Below are positions 1 through 7,544 of a DNA stretch of 25,614 nucleotides, piece after piece; positions within the stretch are counted from its first letter, which is position 1; every line of letters begins with the position of its first letter. The notes beneath the pieces are model-generated. The model had not been told where the DNA came from and did not search any database. It saw nothing but the letters and a program-made list of their open reading frames with translations. The DNA comes from an uncultured Lachnospira sp. (GTDB lineage: Bacteria > Bacillota > Clostridia > Lachnospirales > Lachnospiraceae), in assembly GCA_934358235.1 (NCBI GenBank), contig CAKRKK010000010.1, forward strand, positions 1-25,614, given 5' to 3'. A program made the position numbers and the translations under genes.

Positions 1-927
1 GAATTCTTCCTGCTTAGTTACCTGGTTCACTTCATGCCTTAATGCTGCTGCATGCTTTATACCTGTTGTATACCAGGCAAAATGCTTTCTCATCTCACGT
101 ACGGCTGTAAACTCTCCCTTTGTATCAACAAGCATCTGGCAATGTCTTATAAGCATATCTGCCACCTCTGCTATGGATGGACCTGGTGTTACTACTCCTG
201 TTTCAAGATAATCCTTAACCTGCCTGAATATCCATGGATTTCCCTGTGCAGCTCTTCCTATCATCACTCCATCACAGCCAGTTTCCTTAAGCATGCGTGC
301 GGCATCCTCACCGCTTCTTATATCTCCATTTCCTATAACAGGAATATTTACTTTTTCCTTTACCCTTCTTATAACATCCCAGTCAGCCTTTCCAGAATAA
401 TACTGGCTTCTTGTCCTTCCATGGACTGCAACTGCTGCTCCTCCAGACTCCTGTATAATATATGCTATTTCTTCTGCATTAATACAACCTTCATCAAAGC
501 CTGTACGAATCTTAACAGTAAGTGGCTTGTCTATGGCACCAGCCATTTTTTCTACTATCCTGCCTACAAGCAGCGGATCCTTAAGAAGCGCTGAACCTTC
601 ACCATTATTAACAACCTTTGGAACAGGACATCCCATATTAACGTCTATTATGTCGAATTCTCTTTCGCACATTCTCTTTGCAATATCTGCCATAATATCG
701 GGATCCGAACCAAAAAGCTGTACAGCAACCGGATGCTCCTTAGCGTCTGTTTTTAACAATTCCTCTGTATTTTTATTATTATATAATACTGCCTTGGCGC
801 TCACCATCTCTGTATACAACAAACCACATCCCTGTTCCTTGCACAAAAGACGAAATGGCAGGTCTGTTACGCCTGCCATCGGTCCTAAAGCTACCGGAGT
901 CTTTATATTAACTGATCCAATATTCAT
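1..927 (-). CDS. dusB: tRNA-dihydrouridine synthase B (3' end cut by window edge)
   Basis: Flavin-dependent enzyme that reduces uridine to dihydrouridine in the D-loop of tRNAs. The frame runs open from ATG at 927 to the window edge, giving 309 residues; the family is usually about 320, so only a short C-terminal piece is missing. The N-terminus has the FMN-barrel start GPMAGVTDLPFR, then QLFGSDPD, the catalytic loop DVNMGCPVPKV with the conserved Cys at about residue 100, KIRTGFDE, VHGRTRSQYYSG, GNGDI and GRAAQGNPW, in the order expected for Dus proteins. DusB rather than DusA or DusC is preferred because Firmicutes normally carry DusB-type enzymes. It lies downstream of birA and a small unknown gene on the same strand, about 70 bases after the latter's stop, so the three may be cotranscribed. 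The first-Met choice fits the normal MNIGSV-type start. Confidence 0.93.
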   Translation of the reverse strand, partial: MNIGSVNIKTPVALGPMAGVTDLPFRLLCKEQGCGLLYTEMVSAKAVLYNNKNTEELLKTDAKEHPVAVQLFGSDPDIMADIAKRMCEREFDIIDVNMGCPVPKVVNNGEGSALLKDPLLVGRIVEKMAGAIDKPLTVKIRTGFDEGCINAEEIAYIIQESGGAAVAVHGRTRSQYYSGKADWDVIRRVKEKVNIPVIGNGDIRSGEDAARMLKETGCDGVMIGRAAQGNPWIFRQVKDYLETGVVTPGPSIAEVADMLIRHCQMLVDTKGEFTAVREMRKHFAWYTTGIKHAAALRHEVNQVTKQEEF

Positions 928-945
928 ATACCCTTATAGCCTTTC

Positions 946-1004
946 ATTTACTATTCTCAATATTTACCATTCTCAACATTAACAATTCTTAATATTTACT
1001 CAAG
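946..1004. repeat. 16-bp degenerate tandem repeat at a stop codon
   Basis: Three full units and one partial unit start at 946, 962, 978 and 994 (unit like ATTTACTATTCTCAAT), with exact 16-bp spacing and a few substitutions. The partial fourth unit contains the stop codon (996-998) of the small minus-strand gene. The array fills the gap between that stop and dusB. Confidence 0.8.
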
Positions 1005-1331
1005 TCCCAGAAAAAACACCTTATAAAACATTTCTAAGGACTCAAGCAGCTCTCTTTTCTCATACTGGTTTTTCTTGACAAGAAGGCCACAGGCTATCTC
1101 ATCATATAACAGATCTCCTTCATCTGCTGTGGACTTAAAAAGCAAGGTTCCGTCCTCATCGAATTCCAGATCAAGTATGCCGCCAACTTCCTCTGTGAAC
1201 AACACACACATAATCTTAAGCTCATTCTTAATATCCTCCGGAAGCTTATCAAAATCCGGATTAAAGTAATACTTCTTTTCATACGAATTAGAAGCACACA
1301 ATACTACATTTTCATTATCCTTGTTATACAT
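996..1331 (-). CDS. Small conserved protein between birA and dusB (DUF6145-like)
   Basis: A 111-residue acidic, soluble protein with no signal peptide or membrane segment. I do not recognise a catalytic motif. It has a hydrophobic core stretch around LKIMCVLFTEEVGGILDLEF followed by a short acidic beta-like segment, and ends MFYKVFFLGLE. Proteins of this size and position are, as I recall, labelled DUF6145 in Lachnospiraceae; this name is from memory and unchecked. The ATG overlaps the birA stop by 8 bases (ATGTATAA), so translation is probably coupled to birA. Conservation of this position would point to a housekeeping role, but the function is unknown. Confidence 0.75.
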   Translation of the reverse strand: MYNKDNENVVLCASNSYEKKYYFNPDFDKLPEDIKNELKIMCVLFTEEVGGILDLEFDEDGTLLFKSTADEGDLLYDEIACGLLVKKNQYEKRELLESLEMFYKVFFLGLE

Positions 1332-2322
1332 ATCCGTACAATCCTCTCACTGATACTTCACCAGCTCTTATAGCTGTTTCACTTCCATCCTCTGCTTTTA
1401 TAATAAGCTCGCCTTCCTTATTGATTCCAAGAGCCTCTCCAACTAATTCCCTGTCTGCATATATCGCCTTTACAGTTCTTCCCTTATTAATAAGAAGCTC
1501 ATTATATCTGTCTGTCAGAAGCGTAAGATCCTGTGTCTTTAAGAACTGCTCATAATACTTTTTAAAGCTGCGCGAAAATGCAGCTATTATATTACTTCTT
1601 TTAACCTTTTTTCCTGTTTCAAGATAAATAGATGTTGCCATATCCTTTATTGAAGCATCGAAATCTGTTGTATTAACATTTATTCCAATTCCTATAACAA
1701 CATAATGTATGCTCTCCATTTCAGCACTCATCTCCGTAAGCGTTCCACTTATCTTTTTGTTGTTAAGTACTATATCATTAGGCCACTTGACCAGACAGTC
1801 CGCATCCTGCACCTCTTCATTAATAGCCTCAACCATGGCTACTGCAAGCACAAGTGTTAACATCGATGCACTTTCCGGTCTTATATCCGGTCTTAAAAGA
1901 AGACTCATCCATATTCCGCTTCCTGCCGGTGATACCCAGCTTCTTCCTCTCCTGCCACGTCCGCCTGTCTGACATTCTGCGACAAATAAAGTTTTATCCA
2001 GGGCATTCTGTTCTGCTGCCAGCTTAGCCTGATTATTAGTAGAATCTGTCTTTTCAAAGTACTTGATATGCTGGCATATTCCCTGCATATTTCCTGTATC
2101 ATCAAGAAGGAGGCTCTCTATCTCTGAAGCAGTAATTATATCAGGATATTCTATGATTCTATATCCCTTGTTCTGAACGGAATCTATCACATAGCCCTCT
2201 TCCTTTAACTGGTTAATAACCTTCCATACAGCAGTTCTTGACACCCCAAAGGTTTCACACAACTGCTGTCCTGACACATAATCCTCTGCACATCTTAACA
2301 GATGTAATATTTCTGATTTCAT
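1324..2322 (-). CDS. birA: Bifunctional biotin ligase / biotin operon repressor
   Basis: Attaches biotin to the carboxylase carrier protein through biotinyl-5'-AMP, and in this two-domain form also acts as a biotin-responsive DNA-binding repressor. Residues 1-60 form a winged helix (QQLCETFGVSRTAVWKVINQL). The ligase domain follows, with the biotinyl-AMP binding loop GRGRRGRSW at residues 121-128, the SGIWMSLLLRP strand, KWPNDI and the C-terminal SH3-like domain (AIYADRELVGEALGINKEG). Length 332 matches class II BirA. The start at 2322 gives the expected short lead into the HTH (MKSEILHLL). It is first in a run with a small unknown gene and dusB. No biotin synthesis genes are in the window, so its targets lie elsewhere. 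Confidence 0.95.
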   Translation of the reverse strand: MKSEILHLLRCAEDYVSGQQLCETFGVSRTAVWKVINQLKEEGYVIDSVQNKGYRIIEYPDIITASEIESLLLDDTGNMQGICQHIKYFEKTDSTNNQAKLAAEQNALDKTLFVAECQTGGRGRRGRSWVSPAGSGIWMSLLLRPDIRPESASMLTLVLAVAMVEAINEEVQDADCLVKWPNDIVLNNKKISGTLTEMSAEMESIHYVVIGIGINVNTTDFDASIKDMATSIYLETGKKVKRSNIIAAFSRSFKKYYEQFLKTQDLTLLTDRYNELLINKGRTVKAIYADRELVGEALGINKEGELIIKAEDGSETAIRAGEVSVRGLYGYV

Positions 2323-2409
2323 TTATTCTTACCACCCAAAACTGCAATCACTTATGCATTTATAATTACCTGTACCATACTGGTGTCACGCTATAAATAT
2401 TGCATCTGC

Positions 2410-2691
2410 TTATAAAACAATAAGTGCTGTAACTACTGTCATAATAGCAAGCATGACTGCTACAACCGCCACTATAAGACCTGATATTTTATTGCCATTG
2501 ATAAAATGCTTTACTGATGTAAGTGCATTGACTATCGTTCCAAGCAGAAACTCTATTGGAAATAATACTCCGCTTCTGCTTCTTAAGAACAAAACAATAA
2601 TAAATATTACTGTAGCCGCAACTGTAAGTACTATATTCGTATAGTCGATAATCATCTTTGTCTTTTTGTATGAACCACTTGTATAATACAT
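2410..2691 (-). CDS. Small membrane protein, function unknown
   Basis: A 93-residue protein, strongly hydrophobic. Two long membrane segments are visible: residues about 14-37 (IIDYTNIVLTVAATVIFIIV) and the C-terminal stretch about 70-93 (LIVAVVAVMLAIMTVVTALI). Between them is a short stretch with RSRSG and a moderately hydrophobic region (FPIEFLLGTIVNAL) that may be a third, weaker span. A GGA-containing ribosome binding site (AAGGAATTTAT) precedes the ATG. I do not recognise the family. It stands alone between argF and birA on the same strand, with about 90 bases before birA and about 140 bases after argF. A role as a small envelope protein is all that can be inferred. Confidence 0.65.
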   Translation of the reverse strand: MYYTSGSYKKTKMIIDYTNIVLTVAATVIFIIVLFLRSRSGVLFPIEFLLGTIVNALTSVKHFINGNKISGLIVAVVAVMLAIMTVVTALIVL

Positions 2692-2795
2692 ATAAATTCC
2701 TTTCTGTATTTAACCTCCGCTTCTGCATAGCTTGTGCAAAACGAATACAAATGTATCGAGTAATAAAAGTACACTCTTAATATAAGTCAAATATA

Positions 2796-2842
2796 AAACC
2801 TAATATAGGCTTAATATAAGGCTTAATATCAGACTTAATATG
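2796..2842. repeat. 12-bp degenerate tandem repeat across the argF stop codon
   Basis: Units of the form AGRCTTAATATN begin at 2807, 2819 and 2831, with a degraded further copy from 2796 and related CTTAATATA text near 2776. The stop codon of argF (2835-2837) lies inside the last unit. The unit length is a multiple of three. Confidence 0.75.
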
Positions 2843-3827
2843 CGCCAAGCGTTGCTGCCATAACAGCCTTTATTGTATGCATACGGTTCTCTGCCTCATC
2901 AAATACTACTGACTGTTCTGACTCAAATACTTCGTCTGTAACTTCCATCTCATCAAGGCCAAACTTATCGTGTATCTGTTTACCAATAGTTGTCTTTAAG
3001 TCATGGAAAGCTGGAAGACAGTGCATAAATATAGCATTCTTATCTGCATTATCCATAACCTTCTTATTAATCTGATATGGAAGTAATGCTTTAATTCTTT
3101 CATTCCATACCTCATCTGGTTCACCCATAGATACCCACACATCTGTATAAAGTACATCTGCGCCCTTTGTACCAGCTTCTACGTCCTCAGTAAGTGTTAC
3201 AGAGCCGCCACTTTCCTTTGCCCATTCCTTACACTGGTTAACAAGCTCCTCGTCAGGAAAATATTCCTTAGCTGTGCAGGCTGTATAGTGTAATCCAAGC
3301 TTTGAGCATACTATCATAAGCGAATTGCCCATATTGTATCTGGCATCACCCATATATACAAGTTTAACGCCCTTTAATCTTCCAAGCTTTTCCTTGATAG
3401 TAAGCATATCTGCAAGCATCTGTGTAGGATGATATTCATTAGTAAGTCCATTCCATACAGGAACAGAGGAATACTTTGCAAGGTCTTCTACTATCTCCTG
3501 GCCAAAGCCTCTATACTCGATTCCTTCAAACATTGTGCAAAGAACTCTTGCTGTATCGGCTATACTTTCCTTCTTTCCTATCTGTGAGCCCTTAGGATCA
3601 AGATATGTAACTCCCATACCAAGATCGTGTGCTGCTACTTCAAAGGAGCATCTCGTACGTGTGCTGGTCTTCTCAAATATAAGTGCCACATTCTTTCCTA
3701 AAAGTGGCTGTTCAACAACCCCATCCTTTTTCATCTTCTTAAGCTTTGCAGCAAGCTCAATAAGATACTCTATTTCCTCTGGTGTGTAATCCTTTAATGT
3801 TAAAAAATCTCTTCCTTTAAGATTCAT
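2835..3827 (-). CDS. argF: Ornithine carbamoyltransferase
   Basis: Catalyses carbamoyl phosphate + ornithine to citrulline in arginine synthesis (or the reverse in arginine breakdown). The 330-residue protein has the carbamoyl phosphate motif STRTR at residues 55-59, the second carbamoyl phosphate contact HPTQ, and the ornithine/catalytic motif HCLPAFHD near residue 272, whose Cys marks an OTCase rather than an aspartate enzyme. Length fits the family (about 330-340). The ATG at 3827 is chosen because GGAGA lies 5 bases upstream and the protein then starts [18 protein letters not shown] as in homologues; the frame is open much further upstream (to 4010) but that extension is not protein-like. 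It is a single gene here, preceded by a terminator and its own promoter. No other arg genes are in the window, so anabolic ArgF versus catabolic ArcB cannot be separated with certainty. Confidence 0.95.
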   Translation of the reverse strand: MNLKGRDFLTLKDYTPEEIEYLIELAAKLKKMKKDGVVEQPLLGKNVALIFEKTSTRTRCSFEVAAHDLGMGVTYLDPKGSQIGKKESIADTARVLCTMFEGIEYRGFGQEIVEDLAKYSSVPVWNGLTNEYHPTQMLADMLTIKEKLGRLKGVKLVYMGDARYNMGNSLMIVCSKLGLHYTACTAKEYFPDEELVNQCKEWAKESGGSVTLTEDVEAGTKGADVLYTDVWVSMGEPDEVWNERIKALLPYQINKKVMDNADKNAIFMHCLPAFHDLKTTIGKQIHDKFGLDEMEVTDEVFESEQSVVFDEAENRMHTIKAVMAATLGAY

Positions 3828-3860
3828 AATAATCTCCATTTCTGTACACTCATTTATTAA

Positions 3861-3889
3861 TTCATAACCAAGCTGTGTCAGGTGCACAA
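3861..3889 (-). promoter_or_regulatory. Probable argF promoter with an ARG-box-like half site
   Basis: On the minus strand TTGTGC (3884-3889) and TATGAA (3861-3866) are separated by 17 bases. The sequence starting at the -10 element (TATGAATTAATAAATG) matches the first half of the ArgR box (TGAAT then four A/T) but not the second half, so regulation by ArgR is only a suggestion. Confidence 0.4.
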
Positions 3890-3974
3890 TAACACATTCT
3901 GTCGTAAAACATAAAATACATTTTATCGCATTTACTTTATAAATACAAGTGAGCCGTTTAAAAAAAGAGCGCGT

Positions 3975-4016
3975 AAAAAAAACACTACAGACTGGCGTGT
4001 ACCAGCCCATAGTGTT
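3975..4016 (-). terminator. Intrinsic terminator after the SleB-type hydrolase gene
   Basis: On the minus strand, an interrupted stem (AACACTA / TAGTGTT outside, CTGG / CCAG inside, 6-base loop) is followed by eight T residues. It starts a few bases after the hydrolase stop and separates it from argF. Confidence 0.85.
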
Positions 4017-4023
4017 CTTTATT

Positions 4024-5031
4024 CTAGTGAAATACGTGATTTCCTATAATAACATAATCTGACATAGCTGACATATTAGCTGCTGATATCATCCTGAAGG
4101 ATGTATAACCACCAATATTATTATGTCCTGATAATGCTTCAACTGCGGCATCCATACATGCCTGTGAACGTAATCCGCTGTTGATTCTGCTCTGGAATCT
4201 TGCTGATGGACTACCTGCTCCATCCGATACTCCAGAGAACTGGGATCTCTGATATATTACACCAGATATTGAGTTAGGATACTTAGAGCTTCTTACTCTG
4301 TTAAGTACCACATTGGCAACCGCCAGCTTGCCCTCATAAGGCTCGCTGTTTGCCTCCCAGTCAATGATACATGCAAGAAGATATAATTCTTCATCACTCA
4401 CGCTCATCGTAGGATTATATGTTATATCCGTTCCAGATATAGTGCTTGATATAATAGACTGAACTCTTGCCTGTTCTGCCTCTTCAGCTTTTCTGGCTTC
4501 TTCTGCGATTCTTTCTTCCTCTGCTATTCTGGCTGCTTCTTCCTCAGCCTCTTTAGCTTCAGCCTCCTCAAGTGTATATCCTGTAAGGATATCTTCATCC
4601 TCTAACGAAGCTGTAATCGCATCTGCCTCCTGACCAAACAGGAGTGCTGCCGTTTTAGTATAACCTTCACAATTACCAGAGCTTATCTTTGTCCAGCCTT
4701 CACTTATTTCCAACACATCTACCTGTGTATTCTTATAAAGTCTTCCGACAACCTCTGAATCTGAATCCATTCCCTGATATACATCCAAGTATGGATCTGT
4801 AATTGCAAGCGCTTTGTCATGCATCTGCCCTTTTGTTTCTTCGTTTCCTGTTAATACTGTTTCTTCAACATTGGCTGCGTATGATGCAACTCTGATCTCG
4901 GTATCAGTAATTGTACTTTCGTGTTGCTCATAGGTAGGTTTCGCGTCTGTCACCTTTGGAAGCACCGGCATCATCATCACTACCAGCGTAGCTCCCAGAC
5001 AACAAGCAGCTTTGCTACTTCTAAGTTTCAT
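4024..5031 (-). CDS. Secreted SleB-type cell wall hydrolase with SH3 domain
   Basis: Predicted exported peptidoglycan hydrolase of the SleB/CwlJ (Hydrolase_2) family, which are lytic transglycosylases known from spore germination and vegetative wall turnover. The 335-residue protein begins with a signal peptide (basic MKLRSSK, hydrophobic GATLVVMMM). A bacterial SH3-like domain spans about 70-135 ([17 protein letters not shown]...[13 protein letters not shown]), then a highly charged coiled coil of about 45 residues rich in [13 protein letters not shown], and the C-terminal catalytic domain from about 215 with [18 protein letters not shown] (catalytic Glu) and [18 protein letters not shown]. 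The ATG at 5031 is preceded by AAAGGG at 9 bases; an in-frame TTG 24 bases upstream is less likely. A TTGACA-17-TATTAT promoter and a WalR-type box lie upstream and a terminator follows, so it is a single-gene unit. The SH3 domain and coiled coil suggest a growth or division role rather than a spore one. Confidence 0.9.
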   Translation of the reverse strand: MKLRSSKAACCLGATLVVMMMPVLPKVTDAKPTYEQHESTITDTEIRVASYAANVEETVLTGNEETKGQMHDKALAITDPYLDVYQGMDSDSEVVGRLYKNTQVDVLEISEGWTKISSGNCEGYTKTAALLFGQEADAITASLEDEDILTGYTLEEAEAKEAEEEAARIAEEERIAEEARKAEEAEQARVQSIISSTISGTDITYNPTMSVSDEELYLLACIIDWEANSEPYEGKLAVANVVLNRVRSSKYPNSISGVIYQRSQFSGVSDGAGSPSARFQSRINSGLRSQACMDAAVEALSGHNNIGGYTSFRMISAANMSAMSDYVIIGNHVFH

Positions 5032-5078
5032 AAAGTTTTTCCCTTTCCGGCACAAGTTGTTAAATGCGCCTACAAAAT

Positions 5079-5105
5079 GTTACAGAATTGTTACATTTTG
5101 TTACG
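5079..5105 (-). promoter_or_regulatory. WalR-type (YycF) binding box in the hydrolase leader
   Basis: On the minus strand TGTAAC (5090-5095) and TGTAAC (5079-5084) are separated by exactly 5 bases, matching the published WalR consensus TGTWAH-N5-TGTWAH. A related CGTAAC lies at 5100-5105, and another TGTAAC at 5144-5149 upstream of the -35 element. The box sits just downstream of the predicted transcription start. Confidence 0.6.
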
Positions 5106-5110
5106 AAAGT

Positions 5111-5139
5111 ATAATAGCAAAGTTAAGCTGTTTTGTCAA
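5111..5139 (-). promoter_or_regulatory. Strong sigma-A promoter for the cell wall hydrolase gene
   Basis: Minus strand: -35 TTGACA (5134-5139), 17-base spacer, -10 TATTAT (5111-5116). Only one base differs from consensus. Predicted start near 5104 gives a leader of about 70 bases. Confidence 0.85.
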
Positions 5140-5148
5140 ATTTGTTAC

Positions 5149-5181
5149 AAAAAACCGCAGAAGCGCATACTTCTGCGGTTT
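5149..5181 (-). terminator. Intrinsic terminator downstream of the RNA methyltransferase gene
   Basis: A perfect 12-bp stem (AAACCGCAGAAG / CTTCTGCGGTTT, 5152-5163 and 5170-5181) with a 6-base loop, followed on the minus strand by a run of six T. It lies about 130 bases after the methyltransferase stop and directly upstream of the hydrolase promoter. Confidence 0.9.
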
Positions 5182-5266
5182 CCAGGCAATATTAACCATT
5201 TAACAATTATAAAATATTTATTAACTCAAGGTTATATACTTGTAATAAACTGTCGGATTATAATGG

Positions 5267-5313
5267 ATTATGGCGTATTCTTTAAAATGAGTAATTCAGG
5301 ACTACGCCATAAT
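5267..5313. repeat. 11-bp perfect inverted repeat touching a stop codon
   Basis: ATTATGGCGTA at 5267-5277 and its reverse complement at 5303-5313, separated by 25 bases. The right arm ends on the first base of the methyltransferase stop codon. No T-run follows, so this is not a classical terminator; the strong terminator lies further on. Confidence 0.6.
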
Positions 5314-6224
5314 TATAATCTCTGTCTTACAGCCTCATATGTCAATATAGTACAGGCTATTGCTGCATTAAGCGATTCTACTTTCCCCTGCATAGGAATC
5401 CTTACTAACTCATCAGCTTTATCCGTAAGCTTATCTGTGAGTCCATTTCCCTCATTTCCAATCATAAATGCTGTTGGCTGGGTATAATCCTTCACATTAT
5501 AATTATCAGTTCCCTTAAGATGTGCGGCATACACTCTTACACCCTTCTGCCTGCACTCTTCTACTGTCTTACATATATCCTCAACGTATATAACTGGCAC
5601 ACGATATAATGAACCCATAGTTGAACGTATAGTCTTTGGATTATATATATCTACTGTGTTGCTGCTCATAATAATACCTGTAACACCTGCTCCCTCTGCC
5701 ATTCTAATTATTGTGCCAAGATTTCCAGGATCCTGAAGGTTTTCAAGTATAAGCAATAATGGCTGTATTGTATTGCTGGAATTACTGCTATTATCATTTT
5801 TGCTATTATCATTTTTACTATTATCGTCTTTGCTATCAGTATTTTTACTGTCATTGTCCTCACCGTTCATGCTATTTATATGCATATCTCTTCCAAACAG
5901 ATCTTCAATAGTAATCTCTGACATCTTAACAACAGCCATTATTCCCTGTGGTGTCTGTGTGTCTGACATACGGATAAACACATTATCTGACACAACCTCA
6001 AGAATATCTTTTCCTAATGCTTCATAATTCATCTTTTCAAGGAATTCCTCATTATCAGCCTTAAAGGTTTCAGAAATATATACCTTAACAAGTCTGTCTT
6101 TGGGTGCTTCTGACACCATCTTTATTCCCTCAACAACAAACTGTTTTTCTTCTTTTCTTAGCTTTGACTTCTTCTGCAGATTAACTATATGCTTAACCTG
6201 TGAACTACTCGTACTTGTAATCAT
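5313..6224 (-). CDS. SpoU/TrmH-family RNA 2'-O-methyltransferase with low-complexity linker
   Basis: SAM-dependent methyltransferase of the SPOUT (TrmH/RlmB/TsnR) class, acting on ribose 2'-OH of rRNA or tRNA. The N-terminal substrate-binding domain (about 1-110) starts MITSTSSSQVKHIVNLQKKSK and includes KQFVVEGIKMVSEA. The C-terminal knotted domain (about 150-303) carries motif 1 NLQDPGNLGTIIRMAEGAG, motif 2 MIGNEGNGLTD and motif 3 IPMQGKVESLNAAIA. Between them is an unusual stretch of about 30 residues made of D, N, S and K, coded by a 15-bp tandem repeat (5791-5850). Length 303 is above the usual 250-270 because of this insert. The exact target nucleotide cannot be read from sequence. No good ribosome binding site precedes the ATG at 6224. 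It appears to be transcribed alone. Confidence 0.92.
   Translation of the reverse strand: MITSTSSSQVKHIVNLQKKSKLRKEEKQFVVEGIKMVSEAPKDRLVKVYISETFKADNEEFLEKMNYEALGKDILEVVSDNVFIRMSDTQTPQGIMAVVKMSEITIEDLFGRDMHINSMNGEDNDSKNTDSKDDNSKNDNSKNDNSSNSSNTIQPLLLILENLQDPGNLGTIIRMAEGAGVTGIIMSSNTVDIYNPKTIRSTMGSLYRVPVIYVEDICKTVEECRQKGVRVYAAHLKGTDNYNVKDYTQPTAFMIGNEGNGLTDKLTDKADELVRIPMQGKVESLNAAIACTILTYEAVRQRL
5791..5850. repeat. 15-bp in-frame tandem repeat coding an Asn/Asp/Ser/Lys linker
   Basis: Four 15-bp units start at 5791, 5806, 5821 and 5836 (first unit TTATCATTTTTGCTA), with increasing divergence. On the minus strand each codes a five-residue unit such as NDNSK. The array lies between the two domains of the RNA methyltransferase, where changes in copy number would not break the frame. 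Confidence 0.85.
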
Positions 6225-6298
6225 TCTATTTTAGCAGCCAGTAATTATATCTAATTAATTACCAGCTTTTCCTTTCCTAAATTCTAAAATGTAATTCC

Positions 6299-6327
6299 AT
6301 AATACTAAACTAATAACAATCCAGCAA
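6299..6327 (-). promoter_or_regulatory. Possible promoter of the RNA methyltransferase gene
   Basis: Minus strand TTGCTG (6322-6327), 17-base spacer, TATTAT (6299-6304). The -35 element is weak, the -10 element is good. The predicted leader is about 70 bases. Confidence 0.4.
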
Positions 6328-6350
6328 GCAATAGTTATTGTAATTTTTAT

Positions 6351-6752
6351 CTATTGCATAATCACCCTGATTATTATAAATACACAGGTTATTATAAATG
6401 CTGTCACACATCTTTTAGCAGAAAATACAGCAAGTCTTTGTGGGTTATTTTTATAATATTTCACCATTACTGTATCCCCTTCTTTGGCGTACATTGATAC
6501 CTGAATCATATTATCAGACACAATACTTCTGCCCTCCGCCTTATATTTAACAACTGCCCATTGTGAATTTCTGAAATGTGTTCCATTCTTATTAGCATAT
6601 CTTGTCTTTATAATCTCTGCATCAGCTTTCTCTACCCTGCCGCCCATAAATATAAGCTGACCCCCCTGTATGAGCGAATATAAAAGCGTTATTACTATAA
6701 TAGCATTTATAAATAAGACATCATTTCTCATATATCCTGCCTTTCTGTCCAT
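6351..6752 (-). CDS. Membrane protein with extracytoplasmic beta domain (DUF3592-like)
   Basis: A 133-residue protein with two membrane segments, about residues 11-35 (VLFINAIIVITLLYSLIQGG) and 112-131 (CVTAFIITCVFIIIRVIM), and about 75 polar residues between them. The middle part (AEIIKTRYANKNGTHFRNSQWAVVKYKAEGRSIV ... YAKEGDTVMVKYYKNNP, written here in two pieces) resembles the DUF3592 fold: a strand-rich domain with a GDTVMVKYYKNNP-type ending and no catalytic residue. Function unknown. Two starts are possible, ATG at 6752 or ATG at 6731; neither has a clear ribosome binding site. The gene starts 15 bases after the XRE regulator gene and is probably last in the three-gene cassette. Confidence 0.7.
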   Translation of the reverse strand: MDRKAGYMRNDVLFINAIIVITLLYSLIQGGQLIFMGGRVEKADAEIIKTRYANKNGTHFRNSQWAVVKYKAEGRSIVSDNMIQVSMYAKEGDTVMVKYYKNNPQRLAVFSAKRCVTAFIITCVFIIIRVIMQ

Positions 6753-6767
6753 TTTCCCAGCCTATAT

Positions 6768-6959
6768 CTATTCCCAGAACAACTCATCAAGTGTCTTATC
6801 AAGCACCTTGCATATGGCTATGCATAGGTTAATCGTAGGGTTATAGTCTCCCTTCTCTATAGCACTGATTGTCTGTCTTGAAACATTACACAGCTTTGCC
6901 AATTCATCCTGTGATAAGTCCTTAGCTGCCCTTGCAGCCTTTAATTTAAGATTCTTCAT
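6768..6959 (-). CDS. Small XRE-family transcriptional regulator
   Basis: A 63-residue protein that is almost only a Cro/C1-type helix-turn-helix: LKAARAAKDLSQDELAKLCN, then VSRQTISAIEKGDYNPTINLC and a short tail ending LDELFWE. This is the compact type (YozG/HTH_3 size) that regulates the neighbouring membrane protein genes in many Firmicutes. The ATG lies inside the end of the preceding membrane protein gene (14-base overlap), so translation is coupled. The likely operator is the inverted repeat at 7487-7503 in the leader of the cassette, but this link is inference. Confidence 0.9.
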   Translation of the reverse strand: MKNLKLKAARAAKDLSQDELAKLCNVSRQTISAIEKGDYNPTINLCIAICKVLDKTLDELFWE

Positions 6960-7461
6960 AGCCTTTTCTTTCTTTTATATATTTATGGATAAATACTGTT
7001 AACATCAACAAAAAACCAACCAGTAATATCAGATTACAGCCACCATTATCAAACATAAGCTTTCCATCACTCTTAATAGTTCCATCAATTATATGACCGG
7101 ATGCTGATATGGCATTCGCTATTATCACTATTGCAACCATAACTATATAAGACAGTCCCTTTTCATTCACAGAAAAAAATGCTCCATTCTCAATGGCATG
7201 TATTGCATAAACATCCACACTTAACATCATCGCTGCAAAAAGAAAAAAATCATTATCAAATGGTACACTTATACTGGCTTCGTTAATAATACAAAGCATA
7301 CCTGTCATAACCAACATTATAAAAAAGCCTCTCTTATATCCCTCTGCTCTTATAGCAAGCTGTCTTTCATCATACTCACAATTTCTTTTACTATACCTGG
7401 TCAATAACATAATAGCTGCAAATACAATAACAAAAATCAATAATAATATAAAACCATCCAT
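6946..7461 (-). CDS. Four- to five-span membrane protein partnered with an XRE regulator
   Basis: A 171-residue integral membrane protein. Hydrophobic segments are visible at about 3-20, 46-63, 70-87, 104-122 and 138-156. Between the first and second is the charged motif NCEYDERQLAIRAEGYKRGF; a YDERQ...A..Y..GF motif is typical of small membrane proteins encoded next to compact XRE regulators in Clostridia and Bacilli. Function unknown. A strong AGGAGG site precedes the ATG by 7 bases. It is the first gene of a cassette with the XRE regulator (14-base overlap) and the DUF3592-like protein, under the TTGACA-17-TATATT promoter at 7545-7573. Confidence 0.8.
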   Translation of the reverse strand: MDGFILLLIFVIVFAAIMLLTRYSKRNCEYDERQLAIRAEGYKRGFFIMLVMTGMLCIINEASISVPFDNDFFLFAAMMLSVDVYAIHAIENGAFFSVNEKGLSYIVMVAIVIIANAISASGHIIDGTIKSDGKLMFDNGGCNLILLVGFLLMLTVFIHKYIKERKGYEES

Positions 7462-7486
7462 GACAATACCTCCTTGTGCAATAACT

Positions 7487-7503
7487 ACAGCTAATATAGC
7501 TGT
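7487..7503. promoter_or_regulatory. Inverted repeat, possible XRE operator
   Basis: A perfect 7-bp inverted repeat ACAGCTA-ATA-TAGCTGT in the leader of the membrane protein/XRE cassette, between promoter and ribosome binding site. The size and position suit a dimeric HTH repressor; a small RNA hairpin is the alternative. Confidence 0.4.
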
Positions 7504-7544
7504 GTTGTTAATAATTATCCATGCATTATGCTTAGCACACTATT

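Noticed and set aside
1..982. Plus-strand frames of 180 and 151 residues over the left edge
   Set aside because: They are antisense to dusB, which has all family motifs on the minus strand.
946..1004. CRISPR-like array
   Set aside because: Units are contiguous 16-bp tandem copies without spacers; the same applies to the other short arrays.
2489..2728. 79-residue minus-strand frame overlapping the small membrane protein
   Set aside because: Different frame over the same bases, with no ribosome binding site and no protein-like pattern; the hydrophobic 93-residue frame is more convincing.
3828..4010. 61-residue N-terminal extension of argF
   Set aside because: Includes the promoter and terminator region; the internal ATG with GGAGA gives the normal family N-terminus.
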